From the NCBI RefSeq assembly GCF_937958065.1, contig NZ_CALFXI010000107.1:1-43458 (forward strand): 43,458 nt of DNA, written 5' to 3'. Source of the stretch: an uncultured Steroidobacter sp. GTDB taxonomy: Bacteria > Pseudomonadota > Gammaproteobacteria > Steroidobacterales > Steroidobacteraceae. Made by a program: the position numbers and the translations under genes. The notes below the pieces were generated by a model. That model did no database searches, was not told the DNA's origin, and saw only the letters and a list, made by a program, of their open reading frames with translations. Position 1 is the first letter of the stretch, and every line of letters begins with the position of its first letter. Shown here piece by piece: positions 27,926 through 36,253 of this stretch.

Positions 27926-28780
27926 TCACGCACGGCGACGCACGAGTCTTGAAGCTTTTTTACCTGGCGCGGCCACCACGTGGTGATGCTCGCTGTTCGC
28001 GGCGGGCGGACAATAAGCGGACGGCGCAACGCCGGCGAGCTCTCGAAACTCTCGGGAAAAGTGCGCCTGATCTGCATACCCGGCAGCAAGCGCCACCTCG
28101 GCGAGCCGTGCTCCGCCCTCGCTGCGAGCTCGAGCCAGACGGGTGAGCACGCTGGAAAAACGCCGCACCCGATAGAAGTGCTTCGGCGTGAGGCCCACGG
28201 CCGAATGAAACAGTTCGATGAAATGCCGCGGGCTGTAACCAGTGCGCCGTTGGATCTCCTCGACGCGTGTGGCGAACGCATCGGGCCGCAATGCGTATGC
28301 CACGGCGGGATGAATCAACAACGGCCGGCGAATCCTCGCGGTCAATTCGGCTTCCAGAGCGCGACAGACATCGGTGGGCTCGCGCATTGACGCCAGTCGT
28401 TCCTGCAGATCGAGTCCGCGATAACCCCACAGCTCCTCGATGGAAACGTGGCGATCGCGCAACTCGTCCAGCGATGCACCGAGAATCGCGCCGGCCATGC
28501 CGACGCGGAACGACGCGCCGACCACGACACCAGGCGGCTTCGGTCCGGCAACATAATAACGGGACTGGGGACCGTGAATGACTCCCCGGGTCCACGAATG
28601 CCATTCGACTTTGCCGCCCGGCGCCGCCCAGTGAATGGGCGACTCGTGCAAAGGAATGACGAGCTGCGCCTGACCGGAGGGCAGCATGTGTTCCCAATGC
28701 GGACAAGGCTCGCGGCGGTGATTGAGCCAGATACAGTCAATCACGGCATCCAGCGGCGGGGCGGGACGGTATCGGATCAT
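27926..28780 (-). CDS. AraC family transcriptional regulator
   Basis: A 284-residue regulator whose N-terminal ~150 residues start YRPAPPLDAVIDCIWLNHR, the module found in many AraC proteins that sit beside VOC or small stress genes (a DUF6597-type domain, I believe). The C-terminal helix-turn-helix pair covers about 165-255: RRTGYSPRHFIELFHSAVGLTP and the second helix ALAAGYADQAHFSREFRELAG, ending APSAY. The final ~30 residues are basic. It probably controls the VOC gene downstream and perhaps the divergent Bcr/CflA-type exporter, whose start is 205 nt away. Confidence 0.9.
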   Translation of the reverse strand: MIRYRPAPPLDAVIDCIWLNHRREPCPHWEHMLPSGQAQLVIPLHESPIHWAAPGGKVEWHSWTRGVIHGPQSRYYVAGPKPPGVVVGASFRVGMAGAILGASLDELRDRHVSIEELWGYRGLDLQERLASMREPTDVCRALEAELTARIRRPLLIHPAVAYALRPDAFATRVEEIQRRTGYSPRHFIELFHSAVGLTPKHFYRVRRFSSVLTRLARARSEGGARLAEVALAAGYADQAHFSREFRELAGVAPSAYCPPAANSEHHHVVAAPGKKASRLVRRRA

Positions 28781-28985
28781 TGCTCCTTATACCCCGGACG
28801 GCTCGAACGCGCGATGGCATGGACACGCCGGCCCTCGCGGTTGTACTCTGCCGGCCTGGGCGCCTTTCCAGCGCTGCGAACACGCCAGGCCGGCTCTCAA
28901 AACAGCCAGCGCTCCGCCCGGACCTCCTGCAAGTTCCCATAGATTGAATACGTTCGACGACGGAGCGATCCGTCGCCATGGCCCT

Positions 28986-30194
28986 ATGCGAAGACATCCT
29001 ACGTTCCTGATCATCGTGCTCGGTTTTCTGAACGCGCTGACGCCGTTCACCATCGACCTGTATCTGTCGGCCTTCCCGCAGATTGCAGCCGATCTGCACG
29101 TCCCCGTGTCACGCATGTCGCTCAGCGTGTCGGTGTACTTCATCGGCTTTGCGCTCGGGCAGGTGATCTACGGCCCGATGCTCGATCGGTTCGGCCGGCA
29201 GCGGCCGATTTACGTGGGCCTGGCCATCTATGTGCTCGCAACGCTCGGCTGCATGACGACGACGTCGTTCGAAGGCCTGTTGCTGTACCGATTCATTTCG
29301 GCGCTCGGCGGCAGCGCTGCGTCCGTCGGTGCGATCGCACTGGTCCGCGATCACGTTCCCGCCGAGAAAGCGGCTCGTGCCTTCGCAACGCTGATGCTCG
29401 TTCTGAGCGTGTCACCGCTGCTCGCCCCGAGCATCGGCAGCTTGATTGCAACGTTTGCAAGCTGGCGGGTGATCTTCGCTTCCCTGGCGGCGCTGGCCAT
29501 TCTCGATCTGGCGCTGGTGATCTTCGCCATCCCACGCACGTATTCGCCGGATCCGTCGGTGAGTTTGCGACTTGCGCCGATTCTGCAAACGTTTCGCGAC
29601 GCGCTGGCACAGCCGCAGTTCAGGACTTACACCATCGCCGGCTCCCTGTCGTTTGCGGGGTTGTTCGTGTTCGTGTCCGGCTCGCCGGCGGTGTTCATGG
29701 ACGGCTTCGGCGTCGGCCCCGGCGGCTTCGGCGCCATCTTCGCCATTCTCGCGGGCGGGATGATTCTCGGCGGCCAGCTGAATCACCTGCTCTTGAAACA
29801 TTTCGCGAGCGAGCAAGTGTTTCGGCGCGCCTTGCTGATCCAGGTGCTCGCTGGCGTCAGCTTCCTGCTGCTGTCGTTGACGTTCGATCTGGGCAAGTGG
29901 GCGACCGTGGTGCTGCTGTTCGCGTTCCTGCACTGTGCCGGCATCACCTATCCGAACGCCGCGGCGCTGGCGCTGAGGCCCTTCACCAGGAACATCGGCA
30001 GCGCCTCCTCGCTGCTGGGTTTCCTGCAATTGGGCACGGGCGCGATGGCGGCTTCGCTGGTCGGTGTACTGGATTTGACTGGGCCGCTGCCCATGGCATT
30101 CGTCATGGCGATCTGCTCCGGCGCCGGCTGGATCGTTTTGACTTCGGCACAGCAAGCGACCCGCCCGGAAGTTGGCGAACGAGCGTCGGGATAA
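28986..30194 (+). CDS. MFS multidrug exporter, Bcr/CflA family
   Basis: A 402-residue, 12-helix drug:proton antiporter. Bcr/CflA hallmarks are TPFTIDLYLSAFPQIAADL in helix 1, FIGFALGQVIYGPMLDRFGRQRPI (motif A) and SVSPLLAPSIGSLIA (motif C region). ATG 28986 starts just before the first helix; there is no strong ribosome-binding site. Relatives export bicyclomycin, chloramphenicol or sulfonamides. The divergent AraC gene may regulate it. The GH13 gene starts 61 nt downstream on the same strand. Confidence 0.92.
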   Translation: MRRHPTFLIIVLGFLNALTPFTIDLYLSAFPQIAADLHVPVSRMSLSVSVYFIGFALGQVIYGPMLDRFGRQRPIYVGLAIYVLATLGCMTTTSFEGLLLYRFISALGGSAASVGAIALVRDHVPAEKAARAFATLMLVLSVSPLLAPSIGSLIATFASWRVIFASLAALAILDLALVIFAIPRTYSPDPSVSLRLAPILQTFRDALAQPQFRTYTIAGSLSFAGLFVFVSGSPAVFMDGFGVGPGGFGAIFAILAGGMILGGQLNHLLLKHFASEQVFRRALLIQVLAGVSFLLLSLTFDLGKWATVVLLFAFLHCAGITYPNAAALALRPFTRNIGSASSLLGFLQLGTGAMAASLVGVLDLTGPLPMAFVMAICSGAGWIVLTSAQQATRPEVGERASG

Positions 30195-30255
30195 GCCGTC
30201 GTCCTTACGGAATTCCCAGAATGCAGACGGGCGGCCGCTGGTTATTCTGCCGCTC

Positions 30256-32229
30256 ATGCAGACACGCCGGCTCCGCACGTTGATCGCGACGCTCTGCGCG
30301 CTTGCTTGCGCATCGCATGCATCCGACCGACCGGTGGAGTTCGACACCACGGGCGGCGACGCATGGACGCTCGACAAGCGGCTCGAAGGCCGCGTCGACC
30401 CATCCGTCTGCGATCAAGTGTTGATTCAAGGCCCGGCCGGATCGTCGATTGCAACGCTCCAGGATGATCGCTTCTGGGTATCAGTCCCGCTCCGGAGCGG
30501 CGAGAACCAAATCCGCGCACGCTGCAATCGGCACGGCCGCGACGTGGCACAGTCCTCCGCCCAACGTTGGCTCGCTCGCGTCGAGGATAGGCCGCGAGCA
30601 TGGATCCGCACTCGCGTCGATGGTCGAACCATTCTGATGGATGCGGGCGGCAGCCAGATGGCGGCGGGCATCAGTGCACCCATTACACGCTACGAATGGC
30701 GGGCGCGGCGAGGCAACGCGGCGCCGGTGATCCTCACGACGCAATCCCTGCTCGACATTACCGCGGCGACCACACGCGATATCCAGATCGACACGCCGGA
30801 CAGGGACGGCGAATACTACGTTACGCTGCGAGTCAGCGACGCGCTCGGCCGCAGCGATGAAACCACCACTGTCTTCGAAGTCGTCGACGGCGCTTCGAAA
30901 GAAGTCGATCCCGATCGCCACCGGCCCGCGTGGATCTCGCAAAGCGTTCTGTATGGCGTGGCTCCGTTTGCCTTCGGTCACGATGGCTATGATGACGTTC
31001 GCAAGCGCTTGCCGGAGATCGCCGCGCTGGGCGTCACCGCGATCTGGCTGTCGCCCGTCACCAGTGCGCCGCCGGCGGACTTCGGATATGCGGTGACGGA
31101 TCATTTCCAGTCGCGCGCCGAGTTCGGGACCAAACTGCAGCTCAAGGCGCTGATCGAGGCTGCGCACGCGCACGGCCTGCGCGTACTCATCGATTTCATT
31201 CCAAACCATCTGGCGACCGCGCATCCCTATTACATCGATGCCGCCCGTCAGCGGCAGCGCTCGCCCTATTTCGACTGGTTCGAACGCGACGCCGCGGGCC
31301 AGGCCATGAACTATTTCGACTGGTCGCACTTGAAGAACCTCGAGTACGACAACCCGGAAGTGCAGCGCTACATGCTCGAAGCATTCAGCTACTGGGTGCG
31401 AGAGCTGAATGTCGACGGCTTCCGAGTGGATGTGAGCTGGGGCGTGCGCGAGCGGGCACCGGAGTTCTGGCCTCGCTGGCGCCAGGAGCTCAAGCGCATC
31501 GATCCCGACATGCTGCTGATTGCCGAAGCGTCTGCCCTGGACGGTTATTACTTCCAACACGGCTTCGATGCCGCATATGACTGGACGCGCAAACTCGGCG
31601 AGTGGGCCTGGAACGACGCGTTCGCGAGCGCGGCTCCGGACCTCACCAAGTTGCGCGCGGTGCTGTTGAACAGCAGCCGCGATCTTCCAGAACCCGGCCT
31701 CGTGCTGCGTTTCCTGAACAACAACGACACCGGGGCTCGATTCATCACCCGGCACGGTGCGCCCCTCACTCGGGTCGCGGCGACCCTGCTCCTCACCTTG
31801 CCGGGCCTGCCACTCATCTATAACGGCGACGAAGTCGGCGCGGAGTTTCAGCCTTACGACGAGCAGCCAGTGTCGTGGGACGACCGTCATGATCTGCTGA
31901 AGCACTACACCCGGCTGATTCGGCTCCGAAAGGAGCTGGCCGCGTTGCGCTCGCCGGAGATGGAGCTGATTACGACCAATCGCGACGACGCGGTGCTTGC
32001 ATATATCCGTCGCCCGACCGAGTCGGCCTCGCACTGTCACCAATCCGAAAGCGCACTGGTGCTGCTGAATTTCAGCGCCGAGAGCATCGATCTGCAGGTT
32101 GCGAGCTCGCTCTCCAGCTCGCGACTGCAAGATCGCCTGACAGGCGGGCACGTCGGCAATTTGGCCTCGCAGCCGCTGCGCCTCGAGCCCTTCGATGCTC
32201 GGGTGCTGACGGCCGACGCTTGCGACTGA
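30256..32229 (+). CDS. secreted GH13 alpha-amylase family glycoside hydrolase
   Basis: A 657-residue exported enzyme. A signal peptide (LRTLIATLCALACASHAS) precedes about 220 residues with an Ig/PKD-like segment (YYVTLRVSDALGRSDETTTVFEV), then the catalytic barrel from ~235 to ~560 and a C-terminal beta domain. Conserved regions: I DFIPNHL (~313), II GFRVDVSW with nucleophile Asp392, III LIAEAS with acid/base Glu424, and IV FLNNNDT with Asp491. In region IV the usual His before the Asp is Asn490. The catalytic triad is intact, so hydrolysis or transfer on alpha-glucans is expected. The start ATG 30256 is chosen for the signal peptide; the frame is open 84 nt upstream. Confidence 0.92.
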   Translation: MQTRRLRTLIATLCALACASHASDRPVEFDTTGGDAWTLDKRLEGRVDPSVCDQVLIQGPAGSSIATLQDDRFWVSVPLRSGENQIRARCNRHGRDVAQSSAQRWLARVEDRPRAWIRTRVDGRTILMDAGGSQMAAGISAPITRYEWRARRGNAAPVILTTQSLLDITAATTRDIQIDTPDRDGEYYVTLRVSDALGRSDETTTVFEVVDGASKEVDPDRHRPAWISQSVLYGVAPFAFGHDGYDDVRKRLPEIAALGVTAIWLSPVTSAPPADFGYAVTDHFQSRAEFGTKLQLKALIEAAHAHGLRVLIDFIPNHLATAHPYYIDAARQRQRSPYFDWFERDAAGQAMNYFDWSHLKNLEYDNPEVQRYMLEAFSYWVRELNVDGFRVDVSWGVRERAPEFWPRWRQELKRIDPDMLLIAEASALDGYYFQHGFDAAYDWTRKLGEWAWNDAFASAAPDLTKLRAVLLNSSRDLPEPGLVLRFLNNNDTGARFITRHGAPLTRVAATLLLTLPGLPLIYNGDEVGAEFQPYDEQPVSWDDRHDLLKHYTRLIRLRKELAALRSPEMELITTNRDDAVLAYIRRPTESASHCHQSESALVLLNFSAESIDLQVASSLSSSRLQDRLTGGHVGNLASQPLRLEPFDARVLTADACD

Positions 32230-32293
32230 GCCCGACCCGGAACCAATCCTCCAGTCATGGATTGCACGGGCATCGAGGCAAGCCGGTGTCACC

Positions 32294-33670
32294 ATGAGCT
32301 CGCACGCGGTTGATTATTCCAGCTCCCTGCGCCAGGCCCGTACGCGAAGTGCTCGAGAGCTGAGTGAAAGTTTGCGACGCAAGAGCGAGCCCCTGCCGGA
32401 GCTGCACAGCGCCGAATTCGTCGAGCATTTCGATCGCTTCGGCACTTCCAGACTGGTGCTGCTCGGCGAGTCCACCCACGGTACGTCCGAGTTCTATCGC
32501 ACGCGTGCCGCGGTTACACGCCGGCTGATCGAGAATCATGGCTTCTCGTTCGTGGCCATCGAAGGCGACTGGCCCGATGTCGCACAGCTCGACGGCTACG
32601 TGCGTCATCTGGCGCCCAGGCCGAATCGAGAGCAGGCGTTTGCCCGCTTTCCGCAATGGTTGTGGCGCAACGAAGAATTCGCCGCCTTCATCGACTGGCT
32701 GCGCACCTACAACCGTGACCTCGACCCAACGGCACGCGTCGCGTTGCATGGGCTCGACATCTACAGCTTGCAGTCGTCCATCGCCGCCGTCCTGGAATTT
32801 CTGGATCGGCGCGATCCCGCGCAGGCCGCCGCAGCCCGCCAACGCTACTCCTGCCTGACTCCGTGGCAAAACGAACCTGCGTTGTACGGTCACGAGGTGC
32901 TGTCCGGAGGGAACACGTGCGAGGACGAAGCTGTTGAACAGCTGCGCACGCTGTTGCTACGCCGACTCCAATACCTGAACGAAGATGGCGAGTCGTTCTT
33001 CGACGCCGCTCAGAACGCTCGGGTGATCCGCAGCGCTGAACAGTACTACCGGCTGATGTATCGCAATTCCGCAGAATCCTGGAATCTTCGCGATCGTCAC
33101 ATGTTCGATACCTTGCAGGCCCTGCTCGCGGGTGCTGCCAACACCGCGCGTGTGCGCTCCAATGGCGTCGCACGAGCAGTTGTCTGGGCGCACAACTCTC
33201 ATGTCGGCAATGCCGCCGCAACGTCCATGGGCTGGGCGGGAGAGTTCAACATCGGCGAGCTGTGTCGCAAGGCGTACGGCAACGGCTGCACGTTGATCGG
33301 CTTTGGCACCGATCGCGGCACCGTTGCCGCCGCCAGCGATTGGGGCGAGCCGATGGAAGTCAAAACCGTGCTGCCGGCCCGCGACGACAGTTATGAACAC
33401 GCATTCCGTGAAGCCGGCCTGCCCCGCTCTTTGACAGACTGGCGAGCCGATGCGGATCGCGCGCTCGCCGAGCAGTTGTCACATTCGCTGCTGGAGCGCG
33501 CCATCGGCGTGATCTATCGTCCGGAGACCGAGCTGCAGAGCCATTACTTCGAATCCATGCTCGGCGATCAGTTCGATGCCTGGGTGTGGTTCGAACAAAC
33601 CACGCCGGTCAAGCCGCTGGCTCCGGGGCACGGCACAGGCATGCCGGAAACTTATCCTTTCGGCATGTGA
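32294..33670 (+). CDS. erythromycin esterase family protein
   Basis: A 458-residue protein of the EreA/EreB-like superfamily. Key motifs are LGESTHGTSEFYRTR near residues 57-71, FVAIEGDWPD, and HNSHVGNA around 298, which supply the His/Glu catalytic residues described for EreB. True erythromycin resistance is not implied: most members are of unknown hydrolytic function and some were once misannotated as succinoglycan biosynthesis proteins. There is no signal peptide, so it acts in the cytoplasm. It lies 64 nt after the amylase gene on the same strand. Confidence 0.9.
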   Translation: MSSHAVDYSSSLRQARTRSARELSESLRRKSEPLPELHSAEFVEHFDRFGTSRLVLLGESTHGTSEFYRTRAAVTRRLIENHGFSFVAIEGDWPDVAQLDGYVRHLAPRPNREQAFARFPQWLWRNEEFAAFIDWLRTYNRDLDPTARVALHGLDIYSLQSSIAAVLEFLDRRDPAQAAAARQRYSCLTPWQNEPALYGHEVLSGGNTCEDEAVEQLRTLLLRRLQYLNEDGESFFDAAQNARVIRSAEQYYRLMYRNSAESWNLRDRHMFDTLQALLAGAANTARVRSNGVARAVVWAHNSHVGNAAATSMGWAGEFNIGELCRKAYGNGCTLIGFGTDRGTVAAASDWGEPMEVKTVLPARDDSYEHAFREAGLPRSLTDWRADADRALAEQLSHSLLERAIGVIYRPETELQSHYFESMLGDQFDAWVWFEQTTPVKPLAPGHGTGMPETYPFGM

Positions 33671-33676
33671 CCGGGC

Positions 33677-34417
33677 TCACTGAGCGAACACGTCGAAGTA
33701 ACGCTCCTCCCGGCCGGTCGGATGTAAGGCCACCTCCATCGAAACAAACGGCTGGTCGGCACTGGTCTTGCCCAGCACGCGGCCTTCCGGCGAAACGATC
33801 CATCCCTGGCCACCGAAAGCTCCCGAGCGGTTCGACGAGACCGCGTAAGCATGCGCTTGCCTGGCGAGGGAACACGCGCGCTCCAGATACTCCTCGTTCT
33901 TCGATCCGTCACCGGCCCGCGGCATCGCCAGGATATCGACGGTCTCCGCTTCATAGGCTCTCGGCGCCCAGATCTCGGCGCCCATCAGCATCGCGATGCG
34001 CAGCCCTCGCACTTCCACCGGCGTGAACTCGGCCGTCGCGCTGTCGTACCACGATCCTTCGCGCGCGCCTTTGGTATCCGGCAGGAAGGACTTGGCGTGC
34101 AGCGAGAGCACACCGAGCGGCTCTTCCCAAAGAAAGCCCTCGTCATAGCGCTCGTTGCCAAAATCGACCGGCCGTGACGCGATCACTATCGCCGGGCTCA
34201 GTTCCCGCAGCCGATGCTCCCCTTCGTCGTGCGCCCGCACCGCCGCCGCCCACACCTCTCGATCGAAACGATCGGAGCTCGCGAACCAGCTGCTGAAAGG
34301 CATGTCCGGCAACACCACCAGATCGCCGTGCGCGCCGCGCACGTGCTCGACGAGATCTCCCCAGGCCGAGTCGAACGACTTGCGCGCGTCCGGCAGCTCA
34401 CAGACCGTGATCTTCAT
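33677..34417 (-). CDS. nitrilase-fold (carbon-nitrogen hydrolase family) protein with degenerate active site
   Basis: A 246-residue protein with the fold pattern of the carbon-nitrogen hydrolases: VVLPDMPFSSW, HAKSFLPD, RIAMLMGAEIWAPRAYE, and a late SSNRSGAFGGQGWIVSPEGRVLG. The Lys of the Glu-Lys-Cys triad is Lys109. The usual Glu after LP is Asp38, and the position of the nucleophilic Cys is Gly146 (codon GGC at 33980-33982). It is therefore unlikely to be a classical amidase/nitrilase, unless another residue substitutes. No signal peptide. Convergent with the erythromycin-esterase-like gene, 6 nt between stops. Confidence 0.85.
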   Translation of the reverse strand: MKITVCELPDARKSFDSAWGDLVEHVRGAHGDLVVLPDMPFSSWFASSDRFDREVWAAAVRAHDEGEHRLRELSPAIVIASRPVDFGNERYDEGFLWEEPLGVLSLHAKSFLPDTKGAREGSWYDSATAEFTPVEVRGLRIAMLMGAEIWAPRAYEAETVDILAMPRAGDGSKNEEYLERACSLARQAHAYAVSSNRSGAFGGQGWIVSPEGRVLGKTSADQPFVSMEVALHPTGREERYFDVFAQ

Positions 34418-34488
34418 GGCGCACCCCGAGCGGAAAGGCCGATTCGACTGGACGGCCCGCTGCCGGCTTTTGTTCCAGCCCGATGCGC

Positions 34489-35646
34489 CTATTGCATCAG
34501 CTTCATATAAGCCAGCACATCCTGCTGATCCTGCTCGGTGAACGTCAGGCCCAGCACCGCGAAGAAGCGGGCGTACTGTTGCATCACCTCTGCGAGCGTC
34601 TTCGCCGAGTTGTCATGGAAATAGGGAGCGGTCTGCGCCACGCCCCACAGCGATGGAATCTTGAAGGCGTTGAGGCTTTCGAAATCGGTGGAGCCGGTGA
34701 TCAAGGCGCGGCCCGGGTCGGGGCTCGATACGGTCGTGGTGCTGCCGTCGGGCTGGGTGAATACGAAGTCGTAGACAGGATTGCCCGCGACATTCATTTC
34801 AGACACGCCGACCGTCTGGAACCGACCGCCTCGCGCGAACGGCGGGAATGGAGCGAATTCGTTGGTCTCGTTGAGCATCGGTCCGCTGTGACAGCTGGCG
34901 CACAGGCCCGACTTGAAATCGCCTTGCAGCGGCACGTCGAGGAAGAAGCGGCGGCCGCGGATCTCCGTCGGCGTGCGTGCGGTGGGCAGCTTCGGAGTGA
35001 TACCGAAGTAGGCATACTTGAAAGTGGTCGGCGAGCTGAAGAACTGCGGCGTGTGCTGATAGGCTGCGATCAGCTGCAGGTCGCGCTGCTTCGGCTCGCG
35101 ACGCACCTGCGCATGATCGAAGATCGCGCCGCGAGCCTGAGCTACCAGATCCGGCTGCCGGCCATCGTGCATCAGCACGGGATCGAGCGCCGGCGTATTC
35201 AACGTCGATGGAGCACCGCGCCTCACCACGACGCTGCGTGCCTTGGGATCGTTCGCCAGACGGACATTGTCCGGCAGCGGGATTCGCACGAGGAAGGTTG
35301 CGTCCTTCAGCATGCGCGTCGTTCCATGGCCCGCGCCGTCATCACTGCCGTCCGCCAGGAACAGTGGATCCTTTCTGTTTTTCGAGTAGCGTTTGCGTGC
35401 GTCGGCCGGCGACACCGTGCCTGTCTCGCGGCTGTGACAGGTGAGACAGGTACGGCCATTACCGCCGAAGGTCTCACGCTCGAACAACTGGCGCGCCTTG
35501 AGGAAATCGAGCGGTCCGCGGAAGAACTCCAGTCCGGCGGAGTCGTGGGCGGAAATGTCTGCTACGCTTTCCGCCGGCTCGCCTGCGGCGGCCAGCGCCG
35601 GCAAGAGGACCAACGCCAGCGCGAGTGGCCTGGAAAAACGAGCCAT
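34489..35646 (-). CDS. di-heme cytochrome c peroxidase family protein
   Basis: A 385-residue exported protein with a signal peptide (RPLALALVLLPALAAAGEP) and two heme c sites, CLTCH (67-71) and CASCH (249-253), the arrangement of the bacterial CcpA/MauG superfamily. Members reduce hydrogen peroxide with electrons from small cytochromes, or oxidise protein or other substrates in the periplasm. Downstream Met in SEMNVAGNP is a candidate distal heme ligand. ATG 35646 is preceded by AAAGGAG at good spacing, which decides it against an upstream in-frame start. It is divergent from the PIN-domain gene. Confidence 0.92.
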   Translation of the reverse strand: MARFSRPLALALVLLPALAAAGEPAESVADISAHDSAGLEFFRGPLDFLKARQLFERETFGGNGRTCLTCHSRETGTVSPADARKRYSKNRKDPLFLADGSDDGAGHGTTRMLKDATFLVRIPLPDNVRLANDPKARSVVVRRGAPSTLNTPALDPVLMHDGRQPDLVAQARGAIFDHAQVRREPKQRDLQLIAAYQHTPQFFSSPTTFKYAYFGITPKLPTARTPTEIRGRRFFLDVPLQGDFKSGLCASCHSGPMLNETNEFAPFPPFARGGRFQTVGVSEMNVAGNPVYDFVFTQPDGSTTTVSSPDPGRALITGSTDFESLNAFKIPSLWGVAQTAPYFHDNSAKTLAEVMQQYARFFAVLGLTFTEQDQQDVLAYMKLMQ

Positions 35647-35785
35647 CTGCAATCTCCTTTGAGGCACGAACGGTGGGGGCGATGAGGACGCGGGGAAGTA
35701 TCGTTAGCCGCCGCGCGAGGCGAATCGTCCGTAAGACGCACCCGAGGAGCCATGCCCTTTCGGCCACGCGTGCTCAACCGATCAC

Positions 35786-36253
35786 ATGAAACTAGTGCTC
35801 GACACCAACATCGTGCTCGACTGGCTCCTGTTCGAGGACGCTCGCATGTCCGAGCTGCAGCGCGCCTGGGATGAGCAGCGGCTGGAGCTCGTGACTCACA
35901 TGCCGGCGCTGGAGGAGTTGCGGCGGGTGCTGACGTATCCGCAGTTCAAACTAGCCGACGCCGAGCAAGCAGCTTTGTTGGAGTGCTATGAATCGCGAGC
36001 TCGGATCGTTTCGTTACCCGCCGGTGTCACGCTGGAGAATCTCGGAATGCCGGCGGGCTTCCCTCGCTGCAAGGACTGCGACGACGATCACTTCCTCGCC
36101 CTCGCCTATCATCACCGCGCAGACGCGGTTGTCAGCAAGGATCGCGCAGTACTGGATCTGGCGAAGCGTGCTCGAAGGTTTGGCGTGACGGTGCTTGGGC
36201 CGCAGCAGTTGACGGCGAAACTCAGGGATACGAGCAGTCGGCCGATTCCTTAG
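35786..36253 (+). CDS. PIN-domain protein (PIN_3-type putative toxin)
   Basis: A 155-residue PIN ribonuclease-fold protein. Acidic residues of the metal site are present: Asp6 in LVLDTNIVLDW, the Glu pair in ALEELRRVL, CKDCDDDHFLALA, and SKDRAVLDL. It belongs to the group annotated as toxin component of a toxin-antitoxin system. No partner antitoxin is encoded within 100 nt on either side, and no ribosome-binding site precedes the ATG, so it looks solitary. Its stop overlaps the stop of the convergent hybrid kinase by four bases (36250-36253). Confidence 0.87.
   Translation: MKLVLDTNIVLDWLLFEDARMSELQRAWDEQRLELVTHMPALEELRRVLTYPQFKLADAEQAALLECYESRARIVSLPAGVTLENLGMPAGFPRCKDCDDDHFLALAYHHRADAVVSKDRAVLDLAKRARRFGVTVLGPQQLTAKLRDTSSRPIP

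Noticed and set aside
32294..33670. Macrolide resistance gene
   Set aside because: The family match is only to the broad erythromycin-esterase superfamily; the chromosomal context shows no resistance cassette or mobile element.
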